A stretch of 64,000 bases of DNA from Streptomyces sp. NBC_01283 (GTDB lineage: Bacteria > Actinomycetota > Actinomycetes > Streptomycetales > Streptomycetaceae). Numbering within the stretch: position 1 is the stretch's first letter; each line of letters begins with the position of its first letter. The stretch spans positions 3,578,501 to 3,642,500 of the forward strand of contig NZ_CP108430.1 in NCBI RefSeq assembly GCF_041435335.1, written 5' to 3'. Shown in pieces: positions 50,916-61,135 of the stretch. The notes below the pieces were generated by a model. The model did no database searches. It saw nothing but the letters and a program-made list of their open reading frames with translations, and was not told the origin of the DNA. The translations under genes were made by a program, and so were the position numbers.

Positions 50916-51497
50916 ATGACCGCACTGCCCGACTGGATGCGCCCGCCTGGCGCGGAAGGCTGGTTCGCGGAGGACCTGGACCGCCTCCCCGAGGCACCCC
51001 GCCACACCGAGCTGATCGATGGCGCCCTCGTCTTCATGATGTCGCCCCAGAGGTGATGGCGTGGCCACCTCGTCACCATGCTCACGGTCGCACTCATGGA
51101 GCAGGTGCCCGCCGACACCAGAGTCAGCCGCGAGATGACCATCAAGCTCGACCCGCGCAACCGCCCCGAGCCGGACCTACTGGTGACGACGGCCGACTTC
51201 GACGGCGACCGCACCTGGTTCGCGCCGCAAGACGTCCAGCTCGTCATCGAGGTCGTCTCCCCCGAGTCCGCCCATCGCGATCGCACAGTAAAGCTCCGCA
51301 AGTACGCGGACGCCGGCATCCCGCACTACTGGTGCATCGAGGACGAGGACGGGGCACCCGCCGTACACGTCTACGAGCTCGACGAACCCACCGGCGCCTA
51401 CGCACCCGCCGGCATCTTCCGGGGCACCCTCCAGCGCCCGGTGCCTTTCGAGATCAGCCTGGACCTCGACAAGCTCACACCGCCCCGAAGCAGCTGA
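50916..51497 (+). pseudogene. Uma2-family nuclease gene with in-frame stop
   Basis: Reading from the ATG at 50916, the family start (LIDGALVFMMSPQR) is followed by TGA at 51054-51056; the same frame then runs on through VALMEQVPADTRVSREM, RNRPEPDLLVTTADFDGD, VQLVIEVVSPESAHRDRTVK and KYADAGIPHYWCIEDE to 51497. Intact family members usually read SPQRRWHGHL at the break, so a CGA to TGA change is the simplest explanation. The PD-(D/E)XK-type residues (D, E and K in the blocks above) are otherwise kept. The reading frame is not shifted. A shorter protein from the ATG at 51078 would lack the N-terminus. Confidence 0.85.
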
Positions 51498-51529
51498 AAA
51501 GTCAGCCCCGATCCGACACGGGATCACAG

Positions 51530-51561
51530 AAGGGGTCGGACTCCTCGGAGTCCGACCCCTT
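51530..51561. terminator. bidirectional terminator
   Basis: A perfect 15-bp stem AAGGGGTCGGACTCC with a 2-base loop between the Uma2 pseudogene and ychF. Confidence 0.85.
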
Positions 51562-51609
51562 CCGCATGGCACATTCGACGACATCATCCAACGTGCGGCG
51601 ACACCTCGA

Positions 51610-52698
51610 CTACACGTTGAACCGGAACTCCACCACGTCCCCGTCCTGCATCACATACTCCTTGCCCTCCATGCGCGCCTTGCCCTTCGCGCGGGCCTCG
51701 GCGACCGAGCCCGTTTCGACCAGGTCCTCGAAGGAGATGACCTCGGCCTTGATGAAGCCCTTCTGGAAGTCCGTGTGGATCACGCCCGCGGCCTCGGGGG
51801 CCGTGGCGCCCTGGGGGATCGTCCAGGCGCGGGATTCCTTGGGGCCGGCGGTGAGGTACGTCTGGAGGCCGAGGGTGCGGAAGCCCACGTGGGCGAGGGT
51901 GGCGAGGCCCGGCTCCTCCTGGCCCACCGACTGGAGGAGTTCGAGGGCCTCGTCCTCCTCCAGCTCCACGAGCTCCGACTCCAGCTTCGCGTTGAGGAAG
52001 ATCGCCTCCGCGGGGGCGACCAGGGCGCTCTGCGCGGCCTTGAACTCGTCGTCCGTCAGCTCGTCCTCGTCCACGTTGAAGACGTAGAGGAACGGCTTGG
52101 TGGTGAGGAGGTGCAGGTCGTGGAGGAGTTCTTCCTTGCCCGAGCCCTGGACGATGCCTGCCGAGAAGAGGGTGTCGCCCTTCTCCAGGATCGCCTGGGC
52201 CTCCTCGACCGCCTTCACCTTCGGGGCGACGTCCTTCTTGATGCGCGATTCCTTCTGGAGGCGCGGGAGGACCTTCTCGATCGTCTGGAGGTCCGCGAGG
52301 ATCAGCTCCGTGTTGATCGTCTCGATGTCGTCCTTGGGCGAGACCTTGCCGTCCACGTGCACGACGTTCTCGTCCTTGAAGGCACGGATGACCTGGCAGA
52401 TCGCGTCCGACTCGCGGATGTTCGCGAGGAACTTGTTGCCCAGGCCCTCACCCTCGCTCGCGCCGCGCACGATGCCCGCGATGTCGACGAAGTCGACCGT
52501 CGCCGGGAGGACCTTCTGCGAGGAAAAGATCTCGGCCAACTTGGTGAGGCGGGGGTCGGGGACGCCGACCACGCCGACATTCGGCTCGATCGTGGCGAAC
52601 GGGTAGTTGGCCGCCAGCACGTCGTTCTTGGTCAGGGCGTTGAACAGGGTCGACTTGCCGACATTCGGCAGACCGACGATTCCGATCGTGAGCGACAC
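51610..52698 (-). CDS. ychF: redox-regulated ATPase/GTPase YchF
   Basis: A 362-residue Obg-like P-loop protein found in nearly all bacteria. G1 is GLPNVGKST (9-17), G3 DIAGIVRGAS near 72, and the NxxE-type G4 VFNVDEDEL near 209 that gives the subfamily ATP preference. A coiled-coil section lies in the middle and the C-terminal TGS domain ends in VMQDGDVVEFRFNV. It binds ribosomes and responds to oxidative stress. It is transcribed alone, with a 197-base upstream gap to the divergent DUF6542 gene. Normal length. Confidence 0.95.
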   Translation of the reverse strand: MSLTIGIVGLPNVGKSTLFNALTKNDVLAANYPFATIEPNVGVVGVPDPRLTKLAEIFSSQKVLPATVDFVDIAGIVRGASEGEGLGNKFLANIRESDAICQVIRAFKDENVVHVDGKVSPKDDIETINTELILADLQTIEKVLPRLQKESRIKKDVAPKVKAVEEAQAILEKGDTLFSAGIVQGSGKEELLHDLHLLTTKPFLYVFNVDEDELTDDEFKAAQSALVAPAEAIFLNAKLESELVELEEDEALELLQSVGQEEPGLATLAHVGFRTLGLQTYLTAGPKESRAWTIPQGATAPEAAGVIHTDFQKGFIKAEVISFEDLVETGSVAEARAKGKARMEGKEYVMQDGDVVEFRFNV

Positions 52699-52895
52699 GT
52701 TGCGACTTCCCGTACGTGAGTGCTGTGGGTGGACGGCCCGGAGGGCCGGAGCGACCGTAGGGCGATCCCCCAGTCTACGGCGTGCGGGCCCCGCCCTCGT
52801 CGGCGTATCGCTCCCCTGTCGAACGCATGGCCAAGGTCGGCCAAAGGGCGTGTCCCAGGCAGGATTATCGGTACGGCTCGACCTAGGTTGGTCCG

Positions 52896-53540
52896 GTGGA
52901 GCAACACAGGACGCGTCCCCCCCAGCCTCCGGCCCGGCCGCGACGCACCGCGCCCCTGCCCCCGCAGGGCAGGCCCGGCGACGGCGCGGCGGTCTACCGC
53001 GCCACGTCCCGCCCCCGCCGCCCCCTCCCGCCCTTCGTACGCAAACTGCGCGCGCTGCCCCTCTACCGCACGCTGCGCGGCATGCCGAACCCGCGTCTCA
53101 CGGGGCTCGGCAGCGGTCTCTTCTGTTCCGCGGCGATGTTCCTGCTCGCCTGTCTGCTGTGGCTGCTCTTCGGGAGTTCGGGCGTCGCGTACGGCGTGCT
53201 CTTCCTGCCCGTGAGCGTGCTGACCGCGTTCTGGGTGCGGCCCGCCGACCTGGTGACCGCTCCGGTGGCCGTGCCGATCGCCTTCGCCGTCGGCCTCGTG
53301 CCGATCTCCGGGGGCAACGGCGGCGGCTTCGGCGGCCACTTCATGGGGCTGATCACGTCGCTCGCGCTGCACGCGGGCTGGCTGTACGCCGGGACGCTCG
53401 CCGCCGGTCTGATCGTCACCGTGCGCCGCATCAAGCTCATGGGACAGCGGCGCCGGGCGCGGGCCGCGTCCTCCGCCCCGACCGGGCCCCGGCCCCGGCC
53501 CCGGCCCCAGGGAGCCAAGAGGCGCATGCCCACCGCGTAG
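52896..53540 (+). CDS. DUF6542-like membrane protein
   Basis: A 214-residue protein: Pro/Arg-rich cytoplasmic N-terminus (1-65), three to four hydrophobic helices between about 68 and 168 separated by a Gly-rich stretch (SGGNGGGFGGHF), and a basic Pro/Arg C-terminus. The GTG at 52896 lacks a strong ribosome site. The pattern matches what I remember as DUF6542 proteins of Streptomyces next to ychF. Function unknown. Confidence 0.7.
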   Translation: MEQHRTRPPQPPARPRRTAPLPPQGRPGDGAAVYRATSRPRRPLPPFVRKLRALPLYRTLRGMPNPRLTGLGSGLFCSAAMFLLACLLWLLFGSSGVAYGVLFLPVSVLTAFWVRPADLVTAPVAVPIAFAVGLVPISGGNGGGFGGHFMGLITSLALHAGWLYAGTLAAGLIVTVRRIKLMGQRRRARAASSAPTGPRPRPRPQGAKRRMPTA

Positions 53541-53549
53541 GAGGCATGC

Positions 53550-53569
53550 GCCACGAACAACGGCGTGGC
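53550..53569. terminator. weak convergent hairpin
   Basis: A 6-bp stem GCCACG/CGTGGC with an 8-base loop in the 47-base gap between two convergent genes. Confidence 0.4.
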
Positions 53570-53587
53570 CCTACACCTCGTCCACCG

Positions 53588-54331
53588 CTACACCTTGTCC
53601 GCCGCCGCCATCGCCGCGCCCACGATCCCCGCGTTGTTCTGCAGCTCAGCGGGGACCAGATCCGCCCGGATGCCCTTGATCAGCGGCAGGAACTTGTGGG
53701 ACTTGCGGCTCACGCCGCCGCCGATGATGAACAGCTCGGGCGAGAACAGCATCTCCACGTGCGCCAGATACTTCTGCACGCGGTGCGCCCAGTGCTCCCA
53801 GTCGAGGTCCTCGTCCTCCTTGGCCTTGGACGACGCCTTCTTCTCCGCGTCGTGTCCGTGCAGCTCCAGGTGGCCGAGCTCGGTGTTCGGGACGAGCCGG
53901 CCGCCGGTGAAGAGGGCACTGCCGATGCCCGTGCCGAGGGTCAGCAGGATGACCGTGCCCGTACGGCCGCGGCCCGCGCCGAAGTGCATCTCGGCCACGC
54001 CCGCCGCGTCCGCGTCGTTCAGGACGGTGACGGGGACGCCGCCGAGGCGGTCCGAGACCAGGCCCTGGATGTCCGTGCCGATCCAGCTCTTGTCCACGTT
54101 GGCCGCCGTGCGCGCCGTGCCGCCGGTCATCACGCCGGGGAACGTGGCGCCGACGGGGCCCGTCCACCCGAAGTGCTCGACGACCTCCTGCACCTTGTCG
54201 GCCACGCCGTCGGGCGTGGCCGGTTGCGGGGTCAGTACCTTGTGCCGCTCTTTTGCCAGGTCTCCACGGTTCAGGTCAACGGGAGCGCCCTTGATCCCTG
54301 ATCCGCCGATGTCCACACCGAAGATCTGCAT
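53588..54331 (-). CDS. ppgK: polyphosphate glucokinase
   Basis: A 247-residue ROK-family sugar kinase that phosphorylates glucose with polyphosphate (or ATP). Visible motifs: phosphate-1 [13 protein letters not shown] at the start, [14 protein letters not shown] near 107 with the catalytic Asp, and the phosphate-2 [12 protein letters not shown] near 132. The C-terminal [14 protein letters not shown] near 205 is typical of actinobacterial PpgK. The ATG at 54331 is chosen over the in-frame GTG at 54340. ispH follows upstream on the same strand after 35 bases, giving a likely operon. Confidence 0.93.
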   Translation of the reverse strand: MQIFGVDIGGSGIKGAPVDLNRGDLAKERHKVLTPQPATPDGVADKVQEVVEHFGWTGPVGATFPGVMTGGTARTAANVDKSWIGTDIQGLVSDRLGGVPVTVLNDADAAGVAEMHFGAGRGRTGTVILLTLGTGIGSALFTGGRLVPNTELGHLELHGHDAEKKASSKAKEDEDLDWEHWAHRVQKYLAHVEMLFSPELFIIGGGVSRKSHKFLPLIKGIRADLVPAELQNNAGIVGAAMAAADKV

Positions 54332-54366
54332 GAGACCCACCGTACGGCCAGCGCCTGAGCTCCGCG

Positions 54367-55350
54367 TTACTTCTGGGACAGCTCCGCGGCCTCGGCGCGC
54401 AGGTCACGGCGGAGCTCCTTCGGCAGCGAGAAGGTGATCGACTCGTCGGCCGTCTTCACCGTCTCCACGTCGCCGTAGCCCCGCTCGGCCAGCCACTCGA
54501 TGACGCCGTCCACCAGGACGTCCGGCACGGAGGCGCCCGAGGTGAGGCCGACCGTGGTCACGCCCTCCAGCCAGGCCTCGTCGATCTCGTCGGCGCCGTC
54601 GACCAGGTGCGAGGCGGGGGCGCCCGCGTCCAGGGCGACCTCGACCATGCGGATCGAGTTCGAGGAGTTCTTGGAGCCGACGACGATGACCAGCTCGGCG
54701 TCCTCCGCCAGCTTCTTCACCGCGATCTGGCGGTTCTGCGTGGCGTAGCAGATGTCGTCGCTGGGCGGGGAGATCAGGCCCGGGAACTTGACCTTGAGGG
54801 CGTCGACCGTCTCCATGGTCTCGTCGACGGAAAGCGTGGTCTGGGAGAGCCAGACGACCTTGTCCGGGTCGCGGACCTCGACGTTCGCGACGTCGTCGGG
54901 GCCGTCGACCAGCGTGATGTGGTCGGGCGCCTCACCGGACGTGCCGATGACCTCCTCGTGGCCCTCGTGGCCGATCAGGAGGATGTCGAAGTCGTCCTTG
55001 GCGAACCGGACGGCTTCCTTGTGGACCTTCGTGACCAGGGGGCACGTCGCGTCGATCGTCGCCAGTTTCCGCTCGGCGGCCTCCGCGTGGACCGTCGGCG
55101 CCACTCCGTGCGCGGAGAACATGACGATGGAGCCCTCGGGAACCTCCGCCGTCTGGTCGACGAAGATGGCCCCCTTCTTCTCCAGGGTCTGCACCACGTA
55201 CTTGTTGTGGACGATCTCGTGGCGTACGTAGATCGGGGCCCCGTACTGCTCAAGGGCCTTCTCGACGGCGATCACGGCACGGTCCACACCCGCGCAATAG
55301 CCGCGGGGGGCGGCGAGCAGGACTCGGCGGGCAGGAGTCGAAGCAGTCAT
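54367..55350 (-). CDS. ispH: 4-hydroxy-3-methylbut-2-enyl diphosphate reductase
   Basis: A 327-residue [4Fe-4S] enzyme, last step of the non-mevalonate (MEP) isoprenoid pathway. The three cluster cysteines are in [22 protein letters not shown] and [10 protein letters not shown]; the catalytic glutamate lies in [13 protein letters not shown] context and H residues in YVRHEIVHN and FSAHGVAP. The ATG at 55350 follows a GGGGGG ribosome site. Length and motifs are canonical. Confidence 0.96.
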   Translation of the reverse strand: MTASTPARRVLLAAPRGYCAGVDRAVIAVEKALEQYGAPIYVRHEIVHNKYVVQTLEKKGAIFVDQTAEVPEGSIVMFSAHGVAPTVHAEAAERKLATIDATCPLVTKVHKEAVRFAKDDFDILLIGHEGHEEVIGTSGEAPDHITLVDGPDDVANVEVRDPDKVVWLSQTTLSVDETMETVDALKVKFPGLISPPSDDICYATQNRQIAVKKLAEDAELVIVVGSKNSSNSIRMVEVALDAGAPASHLVDGADEIDEAWLEGVTTVGLTSGASVPDVLVDGVIEWLAERGYGDVETVKTADESITFSLPKELRRDLRAEAAELSQK

Positions 55351-55435
55351 GCCCCCCATCGTAAGGCCGAGCCCAGCGCGTCAAAGATCGGCTTCTTGGG
55401 GAGACTGGAGGCCTGCGTTCACTTACGGAGGCACG

Positions 55436-56827
55436 ATGTCCGGTTACTCCGGCAACTCAGAGGCGACGACCGGTGCCCACCCCGGCACCGCCGCGGAGGG
55501 CGACGGGCTGCGGCGCAGTCTCGGCTTCCGTGATCTCGTCGTCTACGGTCTGCTGTTCATCGCCCCGATGGCACCGGTCGGAGTCTTCGGGACGCTCGAC
55601 GCCAAGTCGCACGGCGCCGTGGCGCTGGTCTACATCATCGCCACCATCGCGATGGCGTTCACCGCTTTCAGCTACGCCCAGATGGTGAAGGTCGTCCCCC
55701 AGGCGGGTTCGGTCTTCGCCTACGCGCGCGTGGGGCTCGGGAACGGCCCCGGGTTCATCGCCGGGTGGATGGCGATGCTCGACTATCTCCTCATCCCGGC
55801 GGTCGCCTATCTCTTCTCCGGGATCGCGATGGAGGCGCTCGTGCCCTCCGTCTCCCGGTGGGTGTGGACGGCGATCGCGGTCCTGGTGACGACCGCGCTG
55901 AACCTGTGGGGCGTACGGGCGGCGGCGCGGGTCGGGTTCCTGGTGCTCGCCATGGAGATCGTGGTCCTCCTCGTCTTCGTGGTGTCGGCGATCGTCGTAC
56001 TGGCGCAGGACGGGGCGCGGCGGGACTGGCTGTCGCCGCTGAGCGGGGACGGCTCGCAGGGGGCGTTCGCGCTGGGTGCCGTGGTGGGGGCGGTGTCGGT
56101 GGCGGTGCTCTCGTATCTGGGCTTCGACGCGATCGCCTCGTTCGCGGAGGAGGTGACGGGGGGCTCGGCGAAGGTGGCGCGGGCGGTGCTGTTCTGTCTG
56201 GCGCTCGCGGGCGTCCTCTTCATCGCCCAGACGTATCTGGTGGCGCTCCTGGAGCCGATGTCGTCGGCACAGCTGGCCGCCGAGCCGGCCAAGCAGGGGT
56301 CGGCCTTCTACGATGCGGTCGACTCGGCGGTCGGGGACTGGCTGCACGACCTGGTGGCCGTCAGCAAGGCGATCGGGGCGGCGTTCGCGGCGCTGGCGGG
56401 GCAGGCCGCGGCGGGGCGGCTGCTGTTCGCCATGGCGCGCGACCGGCGGCTGCCGGGGGCCCTGTCGAAGACCGACTCCGGGACACCTCGGGTAGCGCTT
56501 CTGTGTGCGGCCGTGATCACTATGGTCGCCGCGGTGTGGGCGGCTCGGCGTGACGACGGGATGGATCACCTGGTCTCGGTGGTGAATGTGGGGGCCTTGA
56601 CCGCGTTCGTGCTTCTGCACGCGAGTGTCGTGGGGTGGTTCGCCGTGCAGAAGCGGGGCGGGGCGGTCAGTTGGTGGCGGCATGTGCTGGTCCCCGTGCT
56701 CGGGGCCGCCATCACCATCGCGGTGATCGTGGAAGCCGCGGGGTCCGCGCAGGTGGTGGGGGCGATCTGGCTCGTCGTGGGGCTCGTTGTGCTCTTTGGG
56801 CAGCGGGCTCGTCGTGGGGATGCCTAG
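55436..56827 (+). CDS. APC-family amino acid permease
   Basis: A 463-residue transporter with about 12 helices. The APC signature region [19 protein letters not shown] in helix 1 and [18 protein letters not shown] in helix 6 are present. The ATG at 55436 has GGAGG upstream. It lies divergent to ispH with an 85-base promoter region between. Substrate cannot be told from sequence; members near this position in Streptomyces are annotated generally as amino acid permeases. Confidence 0.88.
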   Translation: MSGYSGNSEATTGAHPGTAAEGDGLRRSLGFRDLVVYGLLFIAPMAPVGVFGTLDAKSHGAVALVYIIATIAMAFTAFSYAQMVKVVPQAGSVFAYARVGLGNGPGFIAGWMAMLDYLLIPAVAYLFSGIAMEALVPSVSRWVWTAIAVLVTTALNLWGVRAAARVGFLVLAMEIVVLLVFVVSAIVVLAQDGARRDWLSPLSGDGSQGAFALGAVVGAVSVAVLSYLGFDAIASFAEEVTGGSAKVARAVLFCLALAGVLFIAQTYLVALLEPMSSAQLAAEPAKQGSAFYDAVDSAVGDWLHDLVAVSKAIGAAFAALAGQAAAGRLLFAMARDRRLPGALSKTDSGTPRVALLCAAVITMVAAVWAARRDDGMDHLVSVVNVGALTAFVLLHASVVGWFAVQKRGGAVSWWRHVLVPVLGAAITIAVIVEAAGSAQVVGAIWLVVGLVVLFGQRARRGDA

Positions 56828-56828
56828 G

Positions 56829-56845
56829 CCGCCGCTTCGCGGCGG
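56829..56845. terminator. hairpin after permease gene
   Basis: A perfect 7-bp stem CCGCCGC/GCGGCGG with a TTC loop beginning directly after the stop. Confidence 0.6.
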
Positions 56846-56967
56846 ATGTCTCCCGCCCGCCCATCCGAGACTCGGGGTCCAGTCCGCAACGTAGGAGCGG
56901 GAAACGCTCGTCCCCCTCGCCGGGGCGGAAACCCGGCCGTGTCAGAGGGTGCCGATACGCTCGGCGC

Positions 56968-58224
56968 ATGGCTTTGAACACGTCCGCGGATGCTCCGCTG
57001 CCCGTCGGCGAGGTGTCGCGGCTCATCGGCGGGTGGATCGACAGGCTCGGCGCCGTGTGGGTCGAGGGGCAGATCACCCAGCTGTCCCGCAGGCCCGGCG
57101 CCGGAGTGGTCTTCATGACGCTGCGCGACCCCTCGCACGACATCTCCGTCAGCGTCACCTGCTACCGCCAGGTGTTCGACGCCGTCGCGGACGTCGTCTC
57201 CGAGGGCGCCCGGGTCGTCGTCCACGCCAAGCCCGAGTGGTACGCGCCCCGGGGGCAGCTGTCCCTGCGGGCCGTGGAGATAAAGCCCGTCGGCGTGGGA
57301 GAGCTGCTCGCGCGGATCGAGCAGTTGAAGAAGAGCCTCGCCGGGGAGGGGCTGTTCGCCGCGGACCGGAAGAAGCCGCTGCCCTTCCTGCCGCAGCTCA
57401 TCGGGCTCGTCACCGGCCGCGCCTCCGCCGCCGAGCGGGACGTCCTGGAGAACGCGCGGCACCGCTGGCCCGCCGTCCGCTTCGAGGTGCGCAACGTCCC
57501 GGTGCAGGGCGTGCACGCCGTGCCGCAGGTCGTCCAGGCCGTGAAGGATCTTGACGCTCTCGACGCCGTCGACGTGATCATCGTGGCGCGCGGCGGCGGC
57601 AGCGTGGAGGACCTGCTGCCGTTCTCGGACGAGCAGCTCGTGCGGGCCGTCGCCTCCTGCCGTACGCCCGTCGTCTCCGCCATCGGGCACGAGCCGGACA
57701 ACCCCCTGCTCGACTACGTGGCGGACCTGCGTGCCTCCACCCCGACCGACGCCGCCAAGAAGGTCGTGCCGGACGTCGGCGAGGAGTACGAGCGCGTGCG
57801 GTGGCTGCGGGACCGGGCCCGGCGCTGCATGGACGCCTTCCTGGATCGCGAGGACCGCGGCCTCGCGCACGCCCTCGCCCGCCCTTCCATGGAGAATCCG
57901 CACCGCATGATCGAGGAGCGTGAGGAGCAGGTGTCGGCGCTCGTCGACCGCAGCCGCCGCACGCTCGGGCATCTCCTCGACCGCGCCGAGTCGGAGCTGA
58001 CGCACACCCACGCGCGCGTGGTGGGCCTCTCCCCCGCCGCGACGCTCCAGCGGGGCTACGCGGTGCTGCAGAAGACGGACGGCGCGGTGGTGCGGGCGGC
58101 GGACGACGTGACCGCCGGCGAGGAGCTGCGGGCCCGGGTCGCCGAGGGCGAGTTCACCGTACGAGCCGTCGAGTCCGCAGAGTCCGCAGAAACCGCTGAA
58201 TCCGCCGTACGAACCGACATTTAG
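56968..58224 (+). CDS. xseA: exodeoxyribonuclease VII large subunit
   Basis: A 418-residue catalytic subunit of the single-strand exonuclease ExoVII. An N-terminal OB fold ([20 protein letters not shown]) is followed by the catalytic core with [32 protein letters not shown] and [25 protein letters not shown] (read in parts), then a coiled-coil region and the C-terminal binding segment. The ATG at 56968 fits the family start. The small subunit gene follows after 10 bases, so both are co-transcribed. Confidence 0.95.
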   Translation: MALNTSADAPLPVGEVSRLIGGWIDRLGAVWVEGQITQLSRRPGAGVVFMTLRDPSHDISVSVTCYRQVFDAVADVVSEGARVVVHAKPEWYAPRGQLSLRAVEIKPVGVGELLARIEQLKKSLAGEGLFAADRKKPLPFLPQLIGLVTGRASAAERDVLENARHRWPAVRFEVRNVPVQGVHAVPQVVQAVKDLDALDAVDVIIVARGGGSVEDLLPFSDEQLVRAVASCRTPVVSAIGHEPDNPLLDYVADLRASTPTDAAKKVVPDVGEEYERVRWLRDRARRCMDAFLDREDRGLAHALARPSMENPHRMIEEREEQVSALVDRSRRTLGHLLDRAESELTHTHARVVGLSPAATLQRGYAVLQKTDGAVVRAADDVTAGEELRARVAEGEFTVRAVESAESAETAESAVRTDI

Positions 58225-58234
58225 GGTGGGGCAC

Positions 58235-58489
58235 ATGACCAGCAAGACGGACGAGGCCACGGGCCCGGCGGACGCACTCGGCTACGAGCAGGCGCGGGAC
58301 GAGCTCATCGAGGTCGTACGCCGCCTGGAGACGGGCGGCACCACGCTGGAGGAGTCGCTCGCCCTGTGGGAGCGCGGCGAGGAGCTGGCGAAGGTCTGCC
58401 GCCGCTGGCTGGACGGCGCCCGCGCCCGCCTGGACGCGGCCCTGGCCGGGGACGACGGCGACAGCGACCAAGACGGCGACGACGCCTGA
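58235..58489 (+). CDS. xseB: exodeoxyribonuclease VII small subunit
   Basis: An 84-residue helical protein with the family core [19 protein letters not shown] and [18 protein letters not shown]. It forms many-to-one complexes with XseA. The ATG at 58235 follows a G-rich site; the ORF is open to a GTG three codons earlier. The C-terminus is a short acidic tail. Confidence 0.95.
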   Translation: MTSKTDEATGPADALGYEQARDELIEVVRRLETGGTTLEESLALWERGEELAKVCRRWLDGARARLDAALAGDDGDSDQDGDDA

Positions 58490-58618
58490 GCCACCCCACC
58501 ATGACCTGGTGCGTTGTGAAGCGGATCACCAACCCCCGGATTTTGTTGAAACTTAAACCGCAACGTCGTACGGTCGGTGAAGCAAGCTGATCCACGCACG
58601 CACCGAGAAGGTTGATCC

Positions 58619-59209
58619 ATGTCTCTCGTCCTTGACCCCGCCGCGCAGGACCTGCTCTTCCGCGAGGCCCGCACCGCGAACTCCTTCACCGATGAGCCGG
58701 TGACCGACGAGCAGGTGCAGGCGATCTACGACCTGGTCAAGTTCGGGCCGACCGCGTTCAACCTGTCGTCGCTGCGCATCACGCTGGTCCGCTCCCCCGA
58801 GGCCCGCGAGCGCCTGGTCCAGCACATGGCCGAGGGCAACCAGCCGAAGACCGCGAGCGCCCCGCTCGTCGCGATCCTCTCCGCGGACAACGAGTTCCAC
58901 GAGGAGCTGCCGGCCCTGTTCCCGCACTTCCCGCAGGCCAAGGACGTCTTCTTCTCGGAGCGCCCGGCCCGTGAAGGTGCCGCGCACCTCAACGCCGCGC
59001 TGCAGGCCGCCTACTTCATCATCGGCGTGCGCGCCGCGGGCCTGGCCGCCGGCCCGATGACCGGCTTCGACGCCGCTGGTGTCCAGAAGGAGTTCCTGGA
59101 CGGCGACCACACCCCGCTGATGGTCATCAACATCGGCAAGCCGGCCGAGAACGCCTGGTTCCCGCGCTCCCCGCGCCTGGAGCTCGACCAGGTCATCGAG
59201 ACCGTCTGA
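58619..59209 (+). CDS. nitroreductase family, malonic semialdehyde reductase-like
   Basis: A 196-residue FMN-dependent protein of the RutE/HadB subgroup. FMN-site blocks are visible: ARTANSFTDEPVTDEQV near 20, FGPTAFNLSSLRITLV near 42, and LAAGPMTGFDAAGVQKEF near 140. Members reduce malonic semialdehyde to 3-hydroxypropionate in E. coli pyrimidine degradation, but there is no rut operon here. Short gap of 129 bases upstream with AT-rich promoter-like sequence near 58540-58560. It belongs to the same superfamily as azoline dehydrogenases but lacks their peptide-binding N-terminus and lies far from the peptide cluster. Confidence 0.88.
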   Translation: MSLVLDPAAQDLLFREARTANSFTDEPVTDEQVQAIYDLVKFGPTAFNLSSLRITLVRSPEARERLVQHMAEGNQPKTASAPLVAILSADNEFHEELPALFPHFPQAKDVFFSERPAREGAAHLNAALQAAYFIIGVRAAGLAAGPMTGFDAAGVQKEFLDGDHTPLMVINIGKPAENAWFPRSPRLELDQVIETV

Positions 59210-59239
59210 GGCACCCCCTGAAGCACCCCCTGATACACC

Positions 59240-59283
59240 CATGAGTGAGGGCCCCGGCGACCGCGCCGGGGCCCTCACTCATG
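59240..59283. terminator. strong bidirectional terminator
   Basis: A 20-bp perfect stem (CATGAGTGAGGGCCCCGGCG and complement) with a 4-base loop between convergent genes. Confidence 0.9.
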
Positions 59284-59312
59284 TCCGGACCTCACACCAT
59301 CAACGCGTCACG

Positions 59313-59840
59313 TCAGGACGTCTTCAGCGCCCGCGCCATCTCCGTCAGGTCCTTGAACGACGCCGTGCCCGCGACCACCGTCGTCGCGCCCTTGTCCTCG
59401 CGCACCAGGGCGTCGTACGTCTGCCCCTCGTAGCGGCGCCAGGTCTTGCCGTCGATCTCCTCGGTGGCCTTCGTCCGCTCGGCCCGCTGCGTGGCCTCTT
59501 CGATGAACTTGGACGGCTTGGCCGTGGACTGCTTGACCACGACGTACTCACCGGACGGGTCGAGGAAGCCCAGGTGCCAGGCGTCGCCCTCGGTGCCGTC
59601 GAACCGCACCGACGTCGGCTTCCACGTCTTGGCCAGGCCCTCGGGGGCGGCCACCGGATAGGCCGCCGCCCGTCGCGCGCTCAGCAGCTCGACCCTGTAG
59701 TCGACGCGCTTGACGGGACTCTTGGAGTCGTCATGCGGGATGAACAGGTACATCGCGCCGGCGACGAGGGCGATCACCGCCATCGACCACAGCATGTTCC
59801 GTACGGTCTGCTTGCCTTGTCTGCCTGCCACGCCCCCCAT
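59313..59840 (-). CDS. DUF4245-like membrane-anchored protein
   Basis: A 175-residue protein with one N-terminal transmembrane helix (about 16-34) and an external domain of about 135 residues. Blocks such as [20 protein letters not shown] and [18 protein letters not shown] match the actinobacterial DUF4245 family. The ATG at 59840 is favoured; one 20 codons earlier (59900) is also possible. It is divergent from glpX. Function unknown. Confidence 0.8.
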   Translation of the reverse strand: MGGVAGRQGKQTVRNMLWSMAVIALVAGAMYLFIPHDDSKSPVKRVDYRVELLSARRAAAYPVAAPEGLAKTWKPTSVRFDGTEGDAWHLGFLDPSGEYVVVKQSTAKPSKFIEEATQRAERTKATEEIDGKTWRRYEGQTYDALVREDKGATTVVAGTASFKDLTEMARALKTS

Positions 59841-59994
59841 GGTCTCAGGCCTCGGATGCGGCCTTCCCCCCGGTGGTCCCCAAGCGTCCGATCCGCTCAT
59901 GCGTGGGGCCCTCTGCTCATTTTGTCGGCCTGCGGATAGAGTCGTGCCACACCCTCATCCGGCCGTCGTCGTATCAGCAGAAAGGTGCGCTCCG

Positions 59995-61026
59995 ATGACC
60001 GAGCATCATCTCCCTTCCGAGCTCGAAGTCTCTCCCGAGGCTCCCGACCGCAACCTCGCCCTGGAGCTCGTCCGGGTCACCGAGGCCGCCGCCATGGCCG
60101 CGGGCCGCTGGGTCGGCCGCGGCGACAAGATCGGCGCCGACGGCGCCGCCGTCAGGGCCATGCGGACCCTCGTCTCCACCGTCTCGATGAACGGCGTCGT
60201 CGTCATCGGTGAGGGCGAGAAGGACGAGGCCCCGATGCTCTTCAACGGAGAGCGCATCGGTGACACCACCGGCGCCGAGGTCGACATCGCCGTCGACCCG
60301 ATCGACGGCACGACCCTCTGCGCGAAGGGGATGCCGAACGCCATCGCCGTGCTCGCCGCCGCCGACCGCGGTGCCATGTTCGACCCGTCCGCGGTCTTCT
60401 ACATGGACAAGCTGGTCACGGGCCCCGAGGCCGCGGACTACGTGGACATCAACGCTCCCGCCTCCGTGAACATCCGCCGCGTCGCCAAGGCCAAGGGCCG
60501 TTCACCCGAGGACGTCACGGTCATGATCCTCGACCGCCCCCGTCACGAGGGCATCGTCAAGGAGATCCGGGAGACCGGCGCGCGCATCAAGTTCATCTCG
60601 GACGGCGACGTCGCCGGTTCGATCATGGCCGTGCGCGAGGGCACCGGCGTCGACATGCTCATGGGCATCGGCGGCACCCCGGAAGGCATCATCTCGGCCT
60701 GCGCGATCAAGTGCCTGGGCGGTGTGATCCAGGGCAAGCTGTGGCCGAAGGACGACGCGGAGCGCCAGCGCGCGCTCGACGCGGGCCACGACCTGGACCG
60801 CACGCTGTCGACGACCGACCTGGTCCGCGGGGACAACGTCTTCTTCGTCGCGACCGGCATCACGGACGGCGAGCTGCTCCAGGGCGTGCGCTACGCCGCG
60901 GAGACGGCCTCGACCTCGTCCCTGGTCATGCGCTCCAAGTCGGGCACGATCCGCAAGATCGACTCCGACCACCGGCTCGCGAAGCTGCGCGCCTACAGCG
61001 CCATCGACTTCGACCGCGCCAAGTAG
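59995..61026 (+). CDS. glpX: fructose-1,6-bisphosphatase, class II
   Basis: A 343-residue GlpX-type phosphatase for gluconeogenesis. Metal and substrate motifs are visible: [17 protein letters not shown] near 40, [15 protein letters not shown] near 72-86, [17 protein letters not shown] near 95, and the lithium-sensitive phosphatase pattern [12 protein letters not shown] near 200. The ATG at 59995 follows AAAGG. In actinobacteria this is usually the main fructose bisphosphatase. Neighbouring WhiB and fumarase genes follow the usual Streptomyces order. Confidence 0.96.
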   Translation: MTEHHLPSELEVSPEAPDRNLALELVRVTEAAAMAAGRWVGRGDKIGADGAAVRAMRTLVSTVSMNGVVVIGEGEKDEAPMLFNGERIGDTTGAEVDIAVDPIDGTTLCAKGMPNAIAVLAAADRGAMFDPSAVFYMDKLVTGPEAADYVDINAPASVNIRRVAKAKGRSPEDVTVMILDRPRHEGIVKEIRETGARIKFISDGDVAGSIMAVREGTGVDMLMGIGGTPEGIISACAIKCLGGVIQGKLWPKDDAERQRALDAGHDLDRTLSTTDLVRGDNVFFVATGITDGELLQGVRYAAETASTSSLVMRSKSGTIRKIDSDHRLAKLRAYSAIDFDRAK

Positions 61027-61055
61027 GCTGCACCGTCGCGCCAAGTAGGCTGCAC
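61015..61055. repeat. 22-bp-period duplication of the glpX 3' end
   Basis: The 19-base unit CGCGCCAAGTAGGCTGCAC, which carries the glpX stop codon, is repeated after 3 bases (61015-61033 and 61037-61055). Confidence 0.85.
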
Positions 61056-61073
61056 AGCGCGCGAGTTGCGCAC

Positions 61074-61113
61074 GACGGAGGGGGCGCCCCGTGCGGGGGA
61101 CGCCCCCTCTGTC
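61074..61113. terminator. bidirectional terminator between glpX and whiB-type gene
   Basis: A 13-bp stem GACGGAGGGGGCG opposite CGCCCCCTCTGTC with one mismatch and a 14-base loop. Confidence 0.8.
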
Positions 61114-61135
61114 GCTTACGAACGCTTACGAAGGG

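Noticed and set aside
58619-59209. Nitroreductase as the missing azoline dehydrogenase
   Set aside because: It shares the superfamily but matches the RutE-like housekeeping type, lacks a peptide-binding N-terminus and lies 23 kb from the YcaO gene among core genes.
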